From positions 1-64,000 of the forward strand of contig SVHZ01000002.1 in assembly GCA_015055525.1 (NCBI GenBank): a stretch of 64,000 nucleotides of DNA. Reading direction: 5' to 3'. The translations under genes and the position numbers were made by a program. The notes below the pieces were generated by a model. That model had not been told where the DNA came from and did not search any database. It worked only from the letters and a program-made list of their open reading frames with translations. Shown here one piece after another: positions 9,279 to 19,483 of the stretch (position 1 is the first letter of the stretch; each line of letters begins with the position of its first letter). Origin of the DNA: Clostridiales bacterium. Lineage in GTDB: Bacteria; Bacillota; Clostridia; Christensenellales; Borkfalkiaceae.

Positions 9279-10137
9279 CTTCACCTCTGCTAGACCCCTT
9301 TCTACCTTCTCTATAAAGTTCAAGAGCCTTTCTATCGATTTCGCCTTTTTCAACGAAAAGAAAAACGCGCGCGTATTCTTTTCTTAAAATAAAGTTATCC
9401 GCAATAGGCATCAATACTAAAGTAACGAGTAAAAGGATAATACAAATAATACCTGCTGGAGATTGCATAAAGTAAACGAAACTACCAACGTTAGGTATTT
9501 TTTCGCCACGATAAATACTTCTCATTTGGCTATATCTAACGGGATAAGTGTCAGGATAATGCACCGCGTCGCCTTGCAAAAGGAAGTGGCGTTCGTTAGG
9601 ATGCTCTGCATTTGGCTCTTCAATGCCGATGATACGGTGAATTAAGAGCGCCCCCGTGATATGTTCGTAAACAACTATGTCGTAAAGCTCTAAATCTTCT
9701 TCCTTTGGAAGTTCGTGAAGTAAAACCACGTCAAAGAGTTGAAGTTGATCGTCAAGGTTATTGTTGAAAAGATATTTGTTTTCTTCGTACTTTTCCGCCA
9801 TTGAAGTTGACGCTATAACCTTGATTGCGGGTAAAGAGTCAACTTTCGTATCGCCTCTGCAACTTGAAATACTCGTAACGATTAAAAGCACGGCTAAACA
9901 AGCGCATAAAGTTATGGAAGCAATCTTCTCGATTAATTCCATAATCCTACCCGCTTTAGTGCTTTTTTTATTAAGTTGTTTATTGAGTCTTTCTTTTATC
10001 TTAGCGTCTTCAAGCCCGTTAGTTACTAAAATTCCCTTTTGCTTTGCAATATAGCAAATCATAAACGAGAATAATGCAGTAAGAGCAATGAAAACTATAA
10101 GACATAGGAAAAATACGTATAATTCAAACCCTGTCAT
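9271..10137 (-). CDS. Signal peptidase I, SipW/ER type
   Basis: Catalytic Ser motif STSMAE and His in LLIHRIIGIEE (Ser-His type); N- and C-terminal TM segments. Confidence 0.8.
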   Translation of the reverse strand: MTGFELYVFFLCLIVFIALTALFSFMICYIAKQKGILVTNGLEDAKIKERLNKQLNKKSTKAGRIMELIEKIASITLCACLAVLLIVTSISSCRGDTKVDSLPAIKVIASTSMAEKYEENKYLFNNNLDDQLQLFDVVLLHELPKEEDLELYDIVVYEHITGALLIHRIIGIEEPNAEHPNERHFLLQGDAVHYPDTYPVRYSQMRSIYRGEKIPNVGSFVYFMQSPAGIICIILLLVTLVLMPIADNFILRKEYARVFLFVEKGEIDRKALELYREGRKGSSRGEDA

Positions 10138-10242
10138 AAAGTATTCCTTAGTCTATTTTTAAGACGACATAACGGCACAATGAAAATTGCGCCGTTATGG
10201 ATATCTTAAATTTTTCGCACGTTAATATAAAAGTTTTAATTT

Positions 10243-10845
10243 TTATACTGGATTAGCAGCAACTACTTCGCTAATAGTGATAACGATAGTGTAGTTCTTT
10301 AATGCGTTGTGGAAAGCATCGTTTTCAGCCTTAGTGTCAAGCTTAACGTTAGCAAGAGTAAGGCAAGCAGCGATATCGCTTGCTTCCAAAATAGTAGACT
10401 TTGTTGGATCGCCATTGTTAAGAGTGATTTTGTTATTTGTGTTTACTGTAAGCGGAGCAACTTCTGTTTTAGTATGGGGATCGTAATAAAGAAGAGCTGA
10501 ACCAGTAACACCAGCAGTAGTTTTAAGAGTTATAGTTGCTTCCATTGCGATACCATTATTAATAGTGTCAGCGTCAGCGCCGGTTGCGTGAGTGAACGTA
10601 ATGGCAAATGAACCAGAAGCTTCTAATTCTGCTTCATAGTTACCTTTGTCGTCTACTATGAAAGCAACGTTTGTTGGGGTTGCTTTGATAGTACCCTTGT
10701 TACCAGACGTAATAACTTGCGCCATTTGAACTTCACGAGTGATTTCAACTGATGCAGTTGTGCCTTGAGCGTAGTTCCACGCTGCGTATACGCCACCGAT
10801 TGTTACGATGAGCGCAATTGCGATTAATGTGCTTAATTTTCTCAT
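10243..10845 (-). CDS. SipW-dependent-type signal peptide protein (TasA/CalY-like)
   Basis: MRKLSTLIAIALIVTIGGVYAAWNYAQGTTA matches the SipW-cognate signal peptide type. Confidence 0.7.
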   Translation of the reverse strand: MRKLSTLIAIALIVTIGGVYAAWNYAQGTTASVEITREVQMAQVITSGNKGTIKATPTNVAFIVDDKGNYEAELEASGSFAITFTHATGADADTINNGIAMEATITLKTTAGVTGSALLYYDPHTKTEVAPLTVNTNNKITLNNGDPTKSTILEASDIAACLTLANVKLDTKAENDAFHNALKNYTIVITISEVVAANPV

Positions 10846-10980
10846 TTTTTTTCCTCCTATAATCCATAAGTTTTACTTATGAATAATATTTATGCCTTAT
10901 ATAGTTAGGTTTGTCAAGGAATTTTTATAAATTTGTATTTTATACTTGAAAAACTTTAATAAAACTATTACAATATAAAC

Positions 10981-11244
10981 ATGGTTAAGTTTGTTTTAGG
11001 CTATATAGCCGTTGTTTCAATAATAACTTTCTTTGCGTACGGCGCGGATAAATCAAAGGCAAAAAAGAATAAGAGAAGAACTCCGGAGAAAGTTCTTTTA
11101 GGCTTATCGTTTATAGGTGGAGCGGTAGGTGGAATTTTAGGCATGAACTTGTTCCGCCACAAAACTAAGCATTGGTATTTTTGGGTAGTTAACGTTTTAA
11201 GTTTAATTATTCACGCTTTTTTGTTCTATTTAATTTGTTTCTAA
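10981..11244 (+). CDS. DUF1294-like small membrane protein
   Basis: Pattern DKSKAKKNKRRTPEKVLLGLSFIGGAVGGILGMNLFRHKTKHWYF. Confidence 0.8.
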   Translation: MVKFVLGYIAVVSIITFFAYGADKSKAKKNKRRTPEKVLLGLSFIGGAVGGILGMNLFRHKTKHWYFWVVNVLSLIIHAFLFYLICF

Positions 11245-11273
11245 TGAAAAACACACCTAAAAGGTGTGCTTTT

Positions 11274-11993
11274 TTATTTATGTAAATTTATAAACTCTTG
11301 GTCGTTTGTGAGCGCGCCGAGTTCGTTACAGCGCGAGCAAAGTTTTTCAGCGACTTCTTTTTTAGATAGGGCTTGATTTTTGAGCTCAGAGTATAAAATT
11401 GGCTTATCAATTAAGAACGTTTTGTTTTTCTTATTAAAATAAGCAATATATATAGGAACGTCAATTTGATTTTTTAAGGCGTATTCTCCAAGCATTATAA
11501 ATCCACCGAAGAAACCGTCTAAAACTTCTTTGTAACCGTCGTCGGATTTTTCAGGGAAAATCATAATATTATCCCCGTCTTTCAATGCGGAAACGCTCTC
11601 TTTCAAAGTTTTAGCAAACCTTGCGTCTTTATACGTTGAAATTAGGTTGAGCCCACTATAAAAAAGATTGGTAAGCGGTGAGGCAATCAAGCAAAAAAGC
11701 CTTGCTAAAAATAAATTCCAATGCTTTTTTTCGTGAAAGTACACTCTTGATTGGTACTTATACATTTTTATAAGACCGCTGTTCATCTCGTTTGCGCCCC
11801 AAAATCTTACAGGTTTATTTGAATAAATTTCAAACGTCATAGGCGAGTCCGTTCCCTCGTGATTGCAAAGGATAACTCCGCTGTTTGAAATTTCTTCGCC
11901 CAAGTATATAAACGTTGGCTTTTTGTATCTTATTTTGGTAAGTTTTTTAAGAAGTCTAAAATACCATTTTCTTTTGCTCTTAGTCTTTTGCAT
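11274..11993 (-). CDS. 1-acyl-sn-glycerol-3-phosphate acyltransferase-like (PlsC family)
   Basis: NHEGTDSP (NHx4D-like) and FPEKSDDG motifs; start re-assigned to MQKTKSKRKW because the longer ORF runs through an intrinsic terminator. Confidence 0.7.
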   Translation of the reverse strand: MQKTKSKRKWYFRLLKKLTKIRYKKPTFIYLGEEISNSGVILCNHEGTDSPMTFEIYSNKPVRFWGANEMNSGLIKMYKYQSRVYFHEKKHWNLFLARLFCLIASPLTNLFYSGLNLISTYKDARFAKTLKESVSALKDGDNIMIFPEKSDDGYKEVLDGFFGGFIMLGEYALKNQIDVPIYIAYFNKKNKTFLIDKPILYSELKNQALSKKEVAEKLCSRCNELGALTNDQEFINLHK

Positions 11994-12092
11994 ACTTAAA
12001 TTGTAGAAGAAAAAGGTTACTTTAAGGTTAAGTTGCGGTAAATTTTGGGTTAACAAGTTGTAAAATATTTGTGAAAAAATCTCGTTTGCAAA

Positions 12093-12178
12093 TAAAAAAC
12101 CCGTCAGCAATAATGCTCGCGGGCTATAAAGGTATACGTTCTGCCTTGTAGGGGGTGGTAGGCAAAACTAGATCTTAC
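12093..12178 (-). ncRNA. Candidate small RNA (about 86 nt) with own promoter, C-rich hairpin loop and intrinsic terminator
   Basis: Minus strand TTGACT-N17-TATACT, then GTTTTGCCT[ACCACCCCCTACA]AGGCAGAAC stem-loop, then CCCGCGAGCA-TTAT-TGCTGACGGG-TTTTTT. Confidence 0.55.
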
Positions 12179-12184
12179 ACGTTG

Positions 12185-12213
12185 AGTATAATAAAATAAA
12201 AAGATAAAGTCAA
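12185..12213 (-). promoter_or_regulatory. Sigma-70-like promoter of candidate sRNA/leader
   Basis: TTGACT (12213-12208), 17-nt spacer, TATACT (12190-12185) on minus strand. Confidence 0.65.
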
Positions 12214-12312
12214 GCAAAATGCGTGATAATAAGGTGAAATTTCAATATTTTATTGCAAGTATTTTTTCAATGTGGTATACTGTGATTATAAAATAAAAAA
12301 CAAGGTGTTTTT

Positions 12313-13605
12313 ATGATTAACTTAAAAGATTTTATCAAAGGTAACGAAGTATTATTTACTAAAACTTTTCAAGAAGCGGTAGATTTTGCAAGCGCTAAAA
12401 AGCAAACATTATTTATTCCGTCAGGGGAGTATTTGCTCGGCACGGTTGAACTTAAAAACGACACTTCTATTTTGTTTGAAGACGGGGTTAAACTTTTAGG
12501 CTCTAAAAATCTCGATGATTTTTATGCAGACGAGTTTTTAACCGAGCCAAGATATCAAGACGTTTCTCATAGCAGTTACACTAAATCAATGTTTTACGCT
12601 AGCGACGTTAAAAACGTTTGCTTAAAAGGTAGAGCGGTTATCGATATGCAGTCGGTTTGGGAAGATGAAGATACGCGTGGCTCTTATCATCGCGGAGCAA
12701 AGGCAATTTCTATTAAAAATTCCGAAAATATAACAGTTACCGACCTTCAAATTTTGAACGCAACCGATATTGCTATGCTCTTTGGCAGATGCAAGCACGT
12801 TTTCGTTCGTGGAATTTATATGAGAGTTCATATCGACGGTATTTCGCCAGACGGTTCTGAAAACGTTATTATCTCAGACTGTAATTTGTTCTGTGGCGAC
12901 GATGCTATCGTATTCAAAACTTCAACGTATGACGGGGAAGTTCATCCGTGCAAGCATATAACCGTTACTAATTGTACTATTTCTTCAAGGTGCAACGCCA
13001 TTAAGTTCGGCACGGAAACTACGGGGGATATGAAGTATATAACCATTTCTAACTGCACGATATACAACGTTAGATGCACGGGTATTTCAATCGAGTCAAT
13101 CGACGGGGCTAATTTAGAGGCTATCAATATTTCAAATATTATGATGGAAAACGTAACTTGCCCTATATTTATGGTACTTGGCAAGCGTATGAGAGCGCCC
13201 GAAGGAACGCCTATCGGCTCTATCAAAAACGTTTTCTTATCTAATATTTTTGCCGATAATAACGATAAAAAATATAAGTCGATCGACTTTTGGTATCCGT
13301 CGATATCAGAGGGTAGCGAATATCAAACGAACAACTGCATAACAAGCAATATCGTTAATATGACGGATAACGCGTTTGAAAACGTTACGCTTACAAATAT
13401 TCACTTAAAAGTTTTAGGCGGAAAGAAAATTTCAGAAAGTTCGTTTACCGCAAACCCCACGGGGTATGCTGACGGGGCTATGTTCGGCTCGGTTCTTCCT
13501 TCTTACGGCTTGTACGTTAAAGGCGTTAAGAACGTCGTTATGCAAAACGTTACGGCGGAAACGATTTTACCCGACGAGCGCCCTGACATTATAGTGGTTG
13601 ACTAA
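12313..13605 (+). CDS. Glycoside hydrolase family 28 (polygalacturonase-like)
   Basis: Parallel beta-helix protein with HIDGISPDGSENVIISDCNLFCGDDAIVFKTS. Confidence 0.85.
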   Translation: MINLKDFIKGNEVLFTKTFQEAVDFASAKKQTLFIPSGEYLLGTVELKNDTSILFEDGVKLLGSKNLDDFYADEFLTEPRYQDVSHSSYTKSMFYASDVKNVCLKGRAVIDMQSVWEDEDTRGSYHRGAKAISIKNSENITVTDLQILNATDIAMLFGRCKHVFVRGIYMRVHIDGISPDGSENVIISDCNLFCGDDAIVFKTSTYDGEVHPCKHITVTNCTISSRCNAIKFGTETTGDMKYITISNCTIYNVRCTGISIESIDGANLEAINISNIMMENVTCPIFMVLGKRMRAPEGTPIGSIKNVFLSNIFADNNDKKYKSIDFWYPSISEGSEYQTNNCITSNIVNMTDNAFENVTLTNIHLKVLGGKKISESSFTANPTGYADGAMFGSVLPSYGLYVKGVKNVVMQNVTAETILPDERPDIIVVD

Positions 13606-13639
13606 AAAAGAAAAGTAGTTGCTAAAAGCAACTACTTTT

Positions 13640-14713
13640 TTATTTATTGAGTATTTTATCAAGAACGGGATAAACGGTTTTTGCCATACGATAAAAACCA
13701 AGGTCGTTTGGATGAACGCAATCAACCGTGCAAATATCTCTATCTTCTTCGCCAAAGAGCGTTCTGCCGTCAATAAAGTAAACGTTTTCATCCCCGTTTG
13801 ATTTAGCGTTTTCATAAACGGATTTAATGTACTCTTTTCTCTCTTCGCCGTGATACATATATTCGCTGTTAGGCGAAGTCATAATAACGATAGGGGTTAA
13901 GGGGTGAGATTTTCTTATCGTTTCTAAAAGCCTTTTATAAGTTGCCCTTAAATGAGATTCGGTAGGAGCGTTGTGGTCGTAATCGATAACGAAAACGCTT
14001 GCATCTAAACTTGCCAAGTAGTTAGCCATTTCGGGTTCTGCTTTGGCGCTACCTGAAAAACCTAAGTTTATATAATCGCTGTCAAGCCACCTAGATAACA
14101 AAGCGGTGTATTCGTTGCCGGGGTGAGAAACGCAACCCCCTTGGGTTATTGACGAGCCGTAAAAAATTATAGGTTTTTCGTGCTTGTATTTTTTAGCGGG
14201 AAGAAGTTTACAGCCCTTTTTAATCCCTATAAAAAGTTTGAAAACGTTATTGTATATGGGGAAACAAATAGAAATATCTCTTTCTTTTATATTTTCATCG
14301 TACCTTATCGAGCGAGAAAACGCTAATGCGTTTGGTTTTGCTTTTTCAATATCTTTGTTTTCCATATAAAAGCAATTTGAAAACCTATCGTCAATGTAAA
14401 GGGCAAAACTATGCGAGCCAAATATCGGCATACGCGCGAGAATATTTTCCGCAGGCATAGAGCATTTGATTGCAACGTACGGCGAGTCGGTTATAAACTT
14501 AATTCTACCGCCAACCGTATAATTCGAGCCGTAGTTTACCCCGTTGTTTACCGTTTTTGCAACTTCTTCGGGCATACGCCTATAGCGTTCGGTTTTTTCA
14601 TCGTAAAAAATGCCGTGAAGAGAAAAGGGATAGGAGTTGGCGTCATACCAACAAACGTCTTTTTCCGCCATTTCGGGAAGGGCGAAGTTTTTATCAAAAT
14701 CTTGAATATTCAT
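13640..14713 (-). CDS. SGNH/GDSL hydrolase family protein (two-domain carbohydrate esterase-like)
   Basis: IIFYGSSITQGGC nucleophile block and DCVHPNDLGF Asp-His block. Confidence 0.8.
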   Translation of the reverse strand: MNIQDFDKNFALPEMAEKDVCWYDANSYPFSLHGIFYDEKTERYRRMPEEVAKTVNNGVNYGSNYTVGGRIKFITDSPYVAIKCSMPAENILARMPIFGSHSFALYIDDRFSNCFYMENKDIEKAKPNALAFSRSIRYDENIKERDISICFPIYNNVFKLFIGIKKGCKLLPAKKYKHEKPIIFYGSSITQGGCVSHPGNEYTALLSRWLDSDYINLGFSGSAKAEPEMANYLASLDASVFVIDYDHNAPTESHLRATYKRLLETIRKSHPLTPIVIMTSPNSEYMYHGEERKEYIKSVYENAKSNGDENVYFIDGRTLFGEEDRDICTVDCVHPNDLGFYRMAKTVYPVLDKILNK

Positions 14714-14777
14714 AGATATATAATAGCACTAAAATAATTGTATTGCAATCGTTATTTTAATATGTTAAAATAAATTT

Positions 14778-15698
14778 ATGAAAATCACAGTTTCAAACAA
14801 AAGCGTTCCGTCTAGCGACGGAAGTCATATATTAAAAGGAAAGGTCTATTTCCCAGAAGGCGAAGTTAAAGGTTATCTTCATATCGTTCACGGTATGACC
14901 GAGCATATCGGAAGGTATCACGCCTTTATGGTAAAAATGGCGAGCCGTGGATATATCGTTTTCGGTTTTGATAATCTTGGGCACGGCTACACCGCTAACT
15001 ATAAAAGCGAACTCGGTTTTATCGCTCACAAAAAAGGCTGGGAACTTTTGGTAAAAGACGTTGAAGTTTTCTCTTTGCAAATTTTTAAGGAATACGGGGA
15101 TAAACCCTATTATTTAATGGGGCATAGTATGGGCTCGTTTATCGTGAGAGTTGCTATGGTAACTAACGTTAGCCCCGATAAAGTTATTCTTTGCGGAACG
15201 GGTTATAAAAACCACCTTTCAAACCTTGGAATAGCCTATACTAAAATCTTAAAGATTTTCAAGGGAGATAAGTACGTTTCAAAATTTTTAGATAAAGTTT
15301 CGATAGGCTCGTATAATAAAAAGTTCAAAGAAGAAGGGCATAGAAGAAGTTGGATAACTTCCGATGAAAAGTTGCGTAAAAAATACGATAATGAAAAACT
15401 TTTCAACTTCCGTTTCGGGTTATCTGCTATGCAAGACCTTATCACGCTTAACAAAATGGCAAACTCTAATAGATTTTATAAAAATATAGACTACGGTTGC
15501 AAAGTCTTGCTCGTTTCTGGGAAAGACGATCCCGTTGGTAAGTTTGGAAAGGGCATAGAAAAAATTTACAATAAACTTGTTAAGAACAAAGTTGACGTTC
15601 AAATGAAACTTTACGACGGCAGGCATGAAATTTACACCGAACCGCGCGCCAAAGACCAACTTATAAACGATATAGATGAGTTTTTGAGTATTGACTAA
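14778..15698 (+). CDS. Alpha/beta hydrolase (monoacylglycerol lipase-like)
   Basis: GHSMGS nucleophile elbow; HGMTEHIGRY; DGRHEIYTE C-terminal His. Confidence 0.85.
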   Translation: MKITVSNKSVPSSDGSHILKGKVYFPEGEVKGYLHIVHGMTEHIGRYHAFMVKMASRGYIVFGFDNLGHGYTANYKSELGFIAHKKGWELLVKDVEVFSLQIFKEYGDKPYYLMGHSMGSFIVRVAMVTNVSPDKVILCGTGYKNHLSNLGIAYTKILKIFKGDKYVSKFLDKVSIGSYNKKFKEEGHRRSWITSDEKLRKKYDNEKLFNFRFGLSAMQDLITLNKMANSNRFYKNIDYGCKVLLVSGKDDPVGKFGKGIEKIYNKLVKNKVDVQMKLYDGRHEIYTEPRAKDQLINDIDEFLSID

Positions 15699-15752
15699 AC
15701 GCTTAAAAACAATTATAATAGAACTATAAATTATGAAAAACAAGGAGATTTT

Positions 15753-17177
15753 ATGTTCAGTTCAGCAAAAGACGTTATTAAGTTTATCAAAGACAACGAT
15801 ATTAAGATGGTTGATTTTAAGATGGTTGATATCAACGGTCAATTCCGCCACGTTACTATTCCTGCAACTTCTTTTAGTGAAGAAACTATGAAAGACGGTA
15901 TCGGGTTCGATGCGTCTAACTATGGTTACGCAGTAGTAGAAAAAAGTGATATGGTGTTTATTCCAGACCCGACGACCGCTATGGTAGAGCCGTTTTCTGA
16001 AATACCAACCCTTTCAATGAGCGGTAACGCTATGATTATTGATTATCCTAGCAACCGTCCGCTTGACCAATATCCAAGAAATATCGTTTTGGCTGCTGAA
16101 AAATATCTTAAAGATTCGGGCGTTGCAGATGAAATGCATATTCTTCCCGAATTTGAATTTTATCTTTTTGACGACGTTAATTGGTCGGTTCAACCATATA
16201 ATATCTCTATGAATATTGACGCTAACCAAGCGTACTGGAACAGCGGTGTTGACGGTAAGGGCGTAGTAGTTCCCAAGCAAAAAAATTACCATATCGCAAA
16301 ACCTTACGACACGTCTTACGAGTGCCGTAGCGAAATGTGTATGCTTATTGAAAAAGCAGGTATTCCAGTTAAATATCATCATCCCGAAGTTGGCGCTGCT
16401 GGTCAATACGAGATTGAGCCTAAGCCCGGCAAACTTGGAAAAATGGCAGACGGCACAATGATGATAAAGTACATTATTCAAAACACCGCCTTAAAATACG
16501 GAAAGAGCGCAACGTTTATGCCAAAGCCCGTTTACGGCGAGGCGGGTAGCGGGATGCACGTTCATATCCTTTTATTCAAAGACGGCAAGCCCGTGTTCTC
16601 CGATGATAACGGATATTCTCATTTATCAAAAGAAGCGCACTACTTTATCGGTGGCTTGTTAAAACACATCGGTTCTCTTTGTGCAATCACAAATCCAAGC
16701 ACTAACTCTTTCAAGCGTTTAGTTCCGGGGTTTGAAGCGCCCGTAACCGTAGGTTACGCAACGAGCAATCGTAGCGCGGTAATTAGAATACCAGCGTACG
16801 CTAAGCGCCCTGAAGAAAGAAGATTTGAAATTAGAAACCCCGACGCTACTTGTAACCCGTATTTCTGCTACGCGGCGCTCTTAATGGCGGGGCTTGACGG
16901 TATTAAGAATAAAATCGACCCCAAAGAAAACGGTTGGGGACCTTATGATTTTAACCTTTTCAATCTTCCTGAAGAAGAAAAGAAAAAACTTCAAGGTCTT
17001 CCCACTTCGCTTGATAAGGCTCTTGATGAACTTGAAAAAGATTATGAATATCTTACCGCAGGCGGAGTGTTCCCCGAAGCGCTTATTAAAAAGTTTATCC
17101 AAACAAAGCGTGAAGAGTGCCGTAAACTTTCAATTATTCCAAATCCTGCCGAATTTGAAAAATATTATAATTGTTAA
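15753..17177 (+). CDS. glnA: Glutamine synthetase type I
   Basis: Full-length GS with MHVHILLFKDGK, NPSTNSFKRLVPGFEAPV, RIPAYAKRPEERRFEIRNPDATCNPY. Confidence 0.97.
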   Translation: MFSSAKDVIKFIKDNDIKMVDFKMVDINGQFRHVTIPATSFSEETMKDGIGFDASNYGYAVVEKSDMVFIPDPTTAMVEPFSEIPTLSMSGNAMIIDYPSNRPLDQYPRNIVLAAEKYLKDSGVADEMHILPEFEFYLFDDVNWSVQPYNISMNIDANQAYWNSGVDGKGVVVPKQKNYHIAKPYDTSYECRSEMCMLIEKAGIPVKYHHPEVGAAGQYEIEPKPGKLGKMADGTMMIKYIIQNTALKYGKSATFMPKPVYGEAGSGMHVHILLFKDGKPVFSDDNGYSHLSKEAHYFIGGLLKHIGSLCAITNPSTNSFKRLVPGFEAPVTVGYATSNRSAVIRIPAYAKRPEERRFEIRNPDATCNPYFCYAALLMAGLDGIKNKIDPKENGWGPYDFNLFNLPEEEKKKLQGLPTSLDKALDELEKDYEYLTAGGVFPEALIKKFIQTKREECRKLSIIPNPAEFEKYYNC

Positions 17178-17215
17178 AAATCAAAAAAACTCCGCATTTT
17201 GCGGAGTTTTTTTAT
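17178..17215 (+). terminator. Terminator
   Basis: AAAAACTCCGCATTTTGCGGAGTTTTTTT. Confidence 0.8.
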
Positions 17216-17281
17216 TCTAACGCTTGATATAAAAATTTTAGTATGTTACAATGAGTTTATAAATTAAACGGGAGATTTTTT

Positions 17282-18451
17282 ATGATTTACGATTTTGATA
17301 AACCTATAGATCGTAGAATTTCAGGCGCAGTTAAGTGGGTTGACCTTCCTCAAGGTATTATCCCTATGAATATTGCCGATATGGAATTTAGGCTTATGCC
17401 AGAAGTTATCGAAGAGATGAAAAAAGTTGCAGATTACGGTGACTTTGGTTATATAGGCATGCTTGATAGCGATTATCAAGCCGTTCTTGATTGGATTGAA
17501 AAAAGAAGAAAAGTTAAAGTTCCAAGAGAGCATATAATAGCAACGCCGGGCGTTTTGTACGCCGCGCGCATCGCCCTTTCAATTTTAACGGAGCCGGGCG
17601 ATAAAGTTATAGTTCAAACCCCGCTCCACACTCCGTCAATTGCAACTCCTTGCATAATGGATAGAATTAAACTTGAAAATAGGCTTATTTATAAAGACGG
17701 AAATTACTATATCGATTACGATAATTTAGAAGATCTTTTCAAGCAAGGCGCAAAAGTTTTAATGATGTGCGCTCCGCAAAACCCAACGGGTAGAGTTTGG
17801 ACTTATGAAGAACTTACTAAAGTCGGTGAAATTGTAGCAAAATACAACGGATATATCATCGCCGATGAAATTCATAGCGATATTGTTTGGGGAGATAACG
17901 TTCACGTTTCTCCAACGCAAATTCCCGTTATAATGGATAGGTCGATTGCGGTATTTTCTACGTCGAAAACTTTTAATATGGGTGGTTTCCACGTCGGAAC
18001 AGCCATTGTTCCAAACGCTGAACTTAGAGAAAAAATGGTCAAGGCGTTTTACAGTATCGGCCACGTTTGCGATAGGCCTGCGGTTATGTGTTTAAGGGCG
18101 CAAACGGCGGCGTATACTAAGGGCGAAAATTGGCTTAACCAAATGCTTTCTTACGTTGATAAAAACTTTGATTATACCTTAAAAGCGTTTGAGTCAACGC
18201 CTATTAAAGCCTCTCACCCCGAAGGAACGTTCCTTCTTTGGTGCGATATAGACTCGCTCGGATGGGACGCTGAAAAACTTAGAAACGTTATGTTTAACGA
18301 CTGGAAAGTTTTACCCGACCCCGGCAGTTATTACGACACTAAAGATTGGGCGACTTACACAGGCAGAGAACACCATATAAGGCTTAACCTTGCCCTTCCA
18401 AGGCCAACGCTCGTTGAAGCGATTGATAGAATAGTTAAATATTTTAAGTAA
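17282..18451 (+). CDS. MalY/PatB-family PLP aminotransferase / cystathionine beta-lyase
   Basis: DFDKPIDRR...KWVDLPQGIIPMNIADMEF; CAPQNPTGRVW; STSKTFNMGG lysine motif. Confidence 0.9.
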   Translation: MIYDFDKPIDRRISGAVKWVDLPQGIIPMNIADMEFRLMPEVIEEMKKVADYGDFGYIGMLDSDYQAVLDWIEKRRKVKVPREHIIATPGVLYAARIALSILTEPGDKVIVQTPLHTPSIATPCIMDRIKLENRLIYKDGNYYIDYDNLEDLFKQGAKVLMMCAPQNPTGRVWTYEELTKVGEIVAKYNGYIIADEIHSDIVWGDNVHVSPTQIPVIMDRSIAVFSTSKTFNMGGFHVGTAIVPNAELREKMVKAFYSIGHVCDRPAVMCLRAQTAAYTKGENWLNQMLSYVDKNFDYTLKAFESTPIKASHPEGTFLLWCDIDSLGWDAEKLRNVMFNDWKVLPDPGSYYDTKDWATYTGREHHIRLNLALPRPTLVEAIDRIVKYFK

Positions 18452-18484
18452 ACAAAAAACTCCGCTAGTCGCGGAGTTTTTATT

Positions 18485-19474
18485 TTACAGTAAAGCCGTA
18501 AAGAGCAAGAACATTAACGGTATCGTTATTATGCAACATATACACGCAAGTAAAACGTACGACGTTGCCGACTTTCCGTCACCCCCGTATAAAGTGGGAT
18601 AAAGCGCGGTACTTGTTGCGCACGGCATTGCAAGCAAGAAAACGAGAACGTACTTGATAGTTTCGGCAATAGGTAAAAAGCAAACGCAAAGCATAGTAAC
18701 GATAGCCATTAGCACAAGTTTCATAAAGCAAACTAAATAGCCGTACCCGTCAAGGAAAAGGCCTTTGAAGTTAGCGCCCGCAAGTTTCATACCGATAACC
18801 GTCATAGAAAGCGGAGTTACGGTATCGCCTATAACGTTGATACTGTTAACTAACTTTGAAACTATCGTTGAAAGAGTTGTTCCCGGGGTTGGAAGTTTAA
18901 CGAAGGGAACTTTTACCGTAAAGAATAAAACGAAGCCTATAATTACCGCTATAATCGTTGGGTTAGTGATAATCTTTTTGAGTGAAACGTTCTTTTTGTC
19001 ACCCGTTACGATATACACGCCAAGCGTCCAACTTAAAACGTTAAAGATTGCAACTACAACTGCGGCGTAAATCATAACTTCGCCAAGGTACTCCGAGCCG
19101 GCAAACACCATTTGAAGAAAGGGAAAACCCATAAATCCGCAGTTAGAAAACATTGAGCCGTAGCGAACGACTCTTTGCTTATCAACGTTGTTTTTGATTT
19201 TAATAACCAAGCAAACTATGCCTGCCATTATCAAGTGAACGACAACGGTAATAAGAGCAACTATTAAAACGTTCAAGCCGATTTCTTGATTAAATCTCGT
19301 GTTTTGAAAGCCCATTAAAACCATACACGGTTGAGCGCCGTATAAAACGAAAGTTGAAAACGCCGATTGAGCCTTTTCGCCTAAAAGTTTGGTTTTAGTA
19401 AGCAAAAAACCTGGAACGGCTAATAAAACTAATGAAACTACCGCTATTAAAACGGTTAAAAAACTTATTTGCAT
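18485..19474 (-). CDS. AEC family (auxin efflux carrier) transporter
   Basis: About 10 TM segments, MFSNCGFMGFP motif. Confidence 0.85.
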   Translation of the reverse strand: MQISFLTVLIAVVSLVLLAVPGFLLTKTKLLGEKAQSAFSTFVLYGAQPCMVLMGFQNTRFNQEIGLNVLIVALITVVVHLIMAGIVCLVIKIKNNVDKQRVVRYGSMFSNCGFMGFPFLQMVFAGSEYLGEVMIYAAVVVAIFNVLSWTLGVYIVTGDKKNVSLKKIITNPTIIAVIIGFVLFFTVKVPFVKLPTPGTTLSTIVSKLVNSINVIGDTVTPLSMTVIGMKLAGANFKGLFLDGYGYLVCFMKLVLMAIVTMLCVCFLPIAETIKYVLVFLLAMPCATSTALYPTLYGGDGKSATSYVLLACICCIITIPLMFLLFTALL

Positions 19475-19483
19475 AGTAAATTA

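Noticed and set aside
11994-12110. N-terminal extension of the PlsC-like ORF
   Set aside because: Passes through the intrinsic terminator; no similarity to the acyltransferase fold; start moved to 11993.
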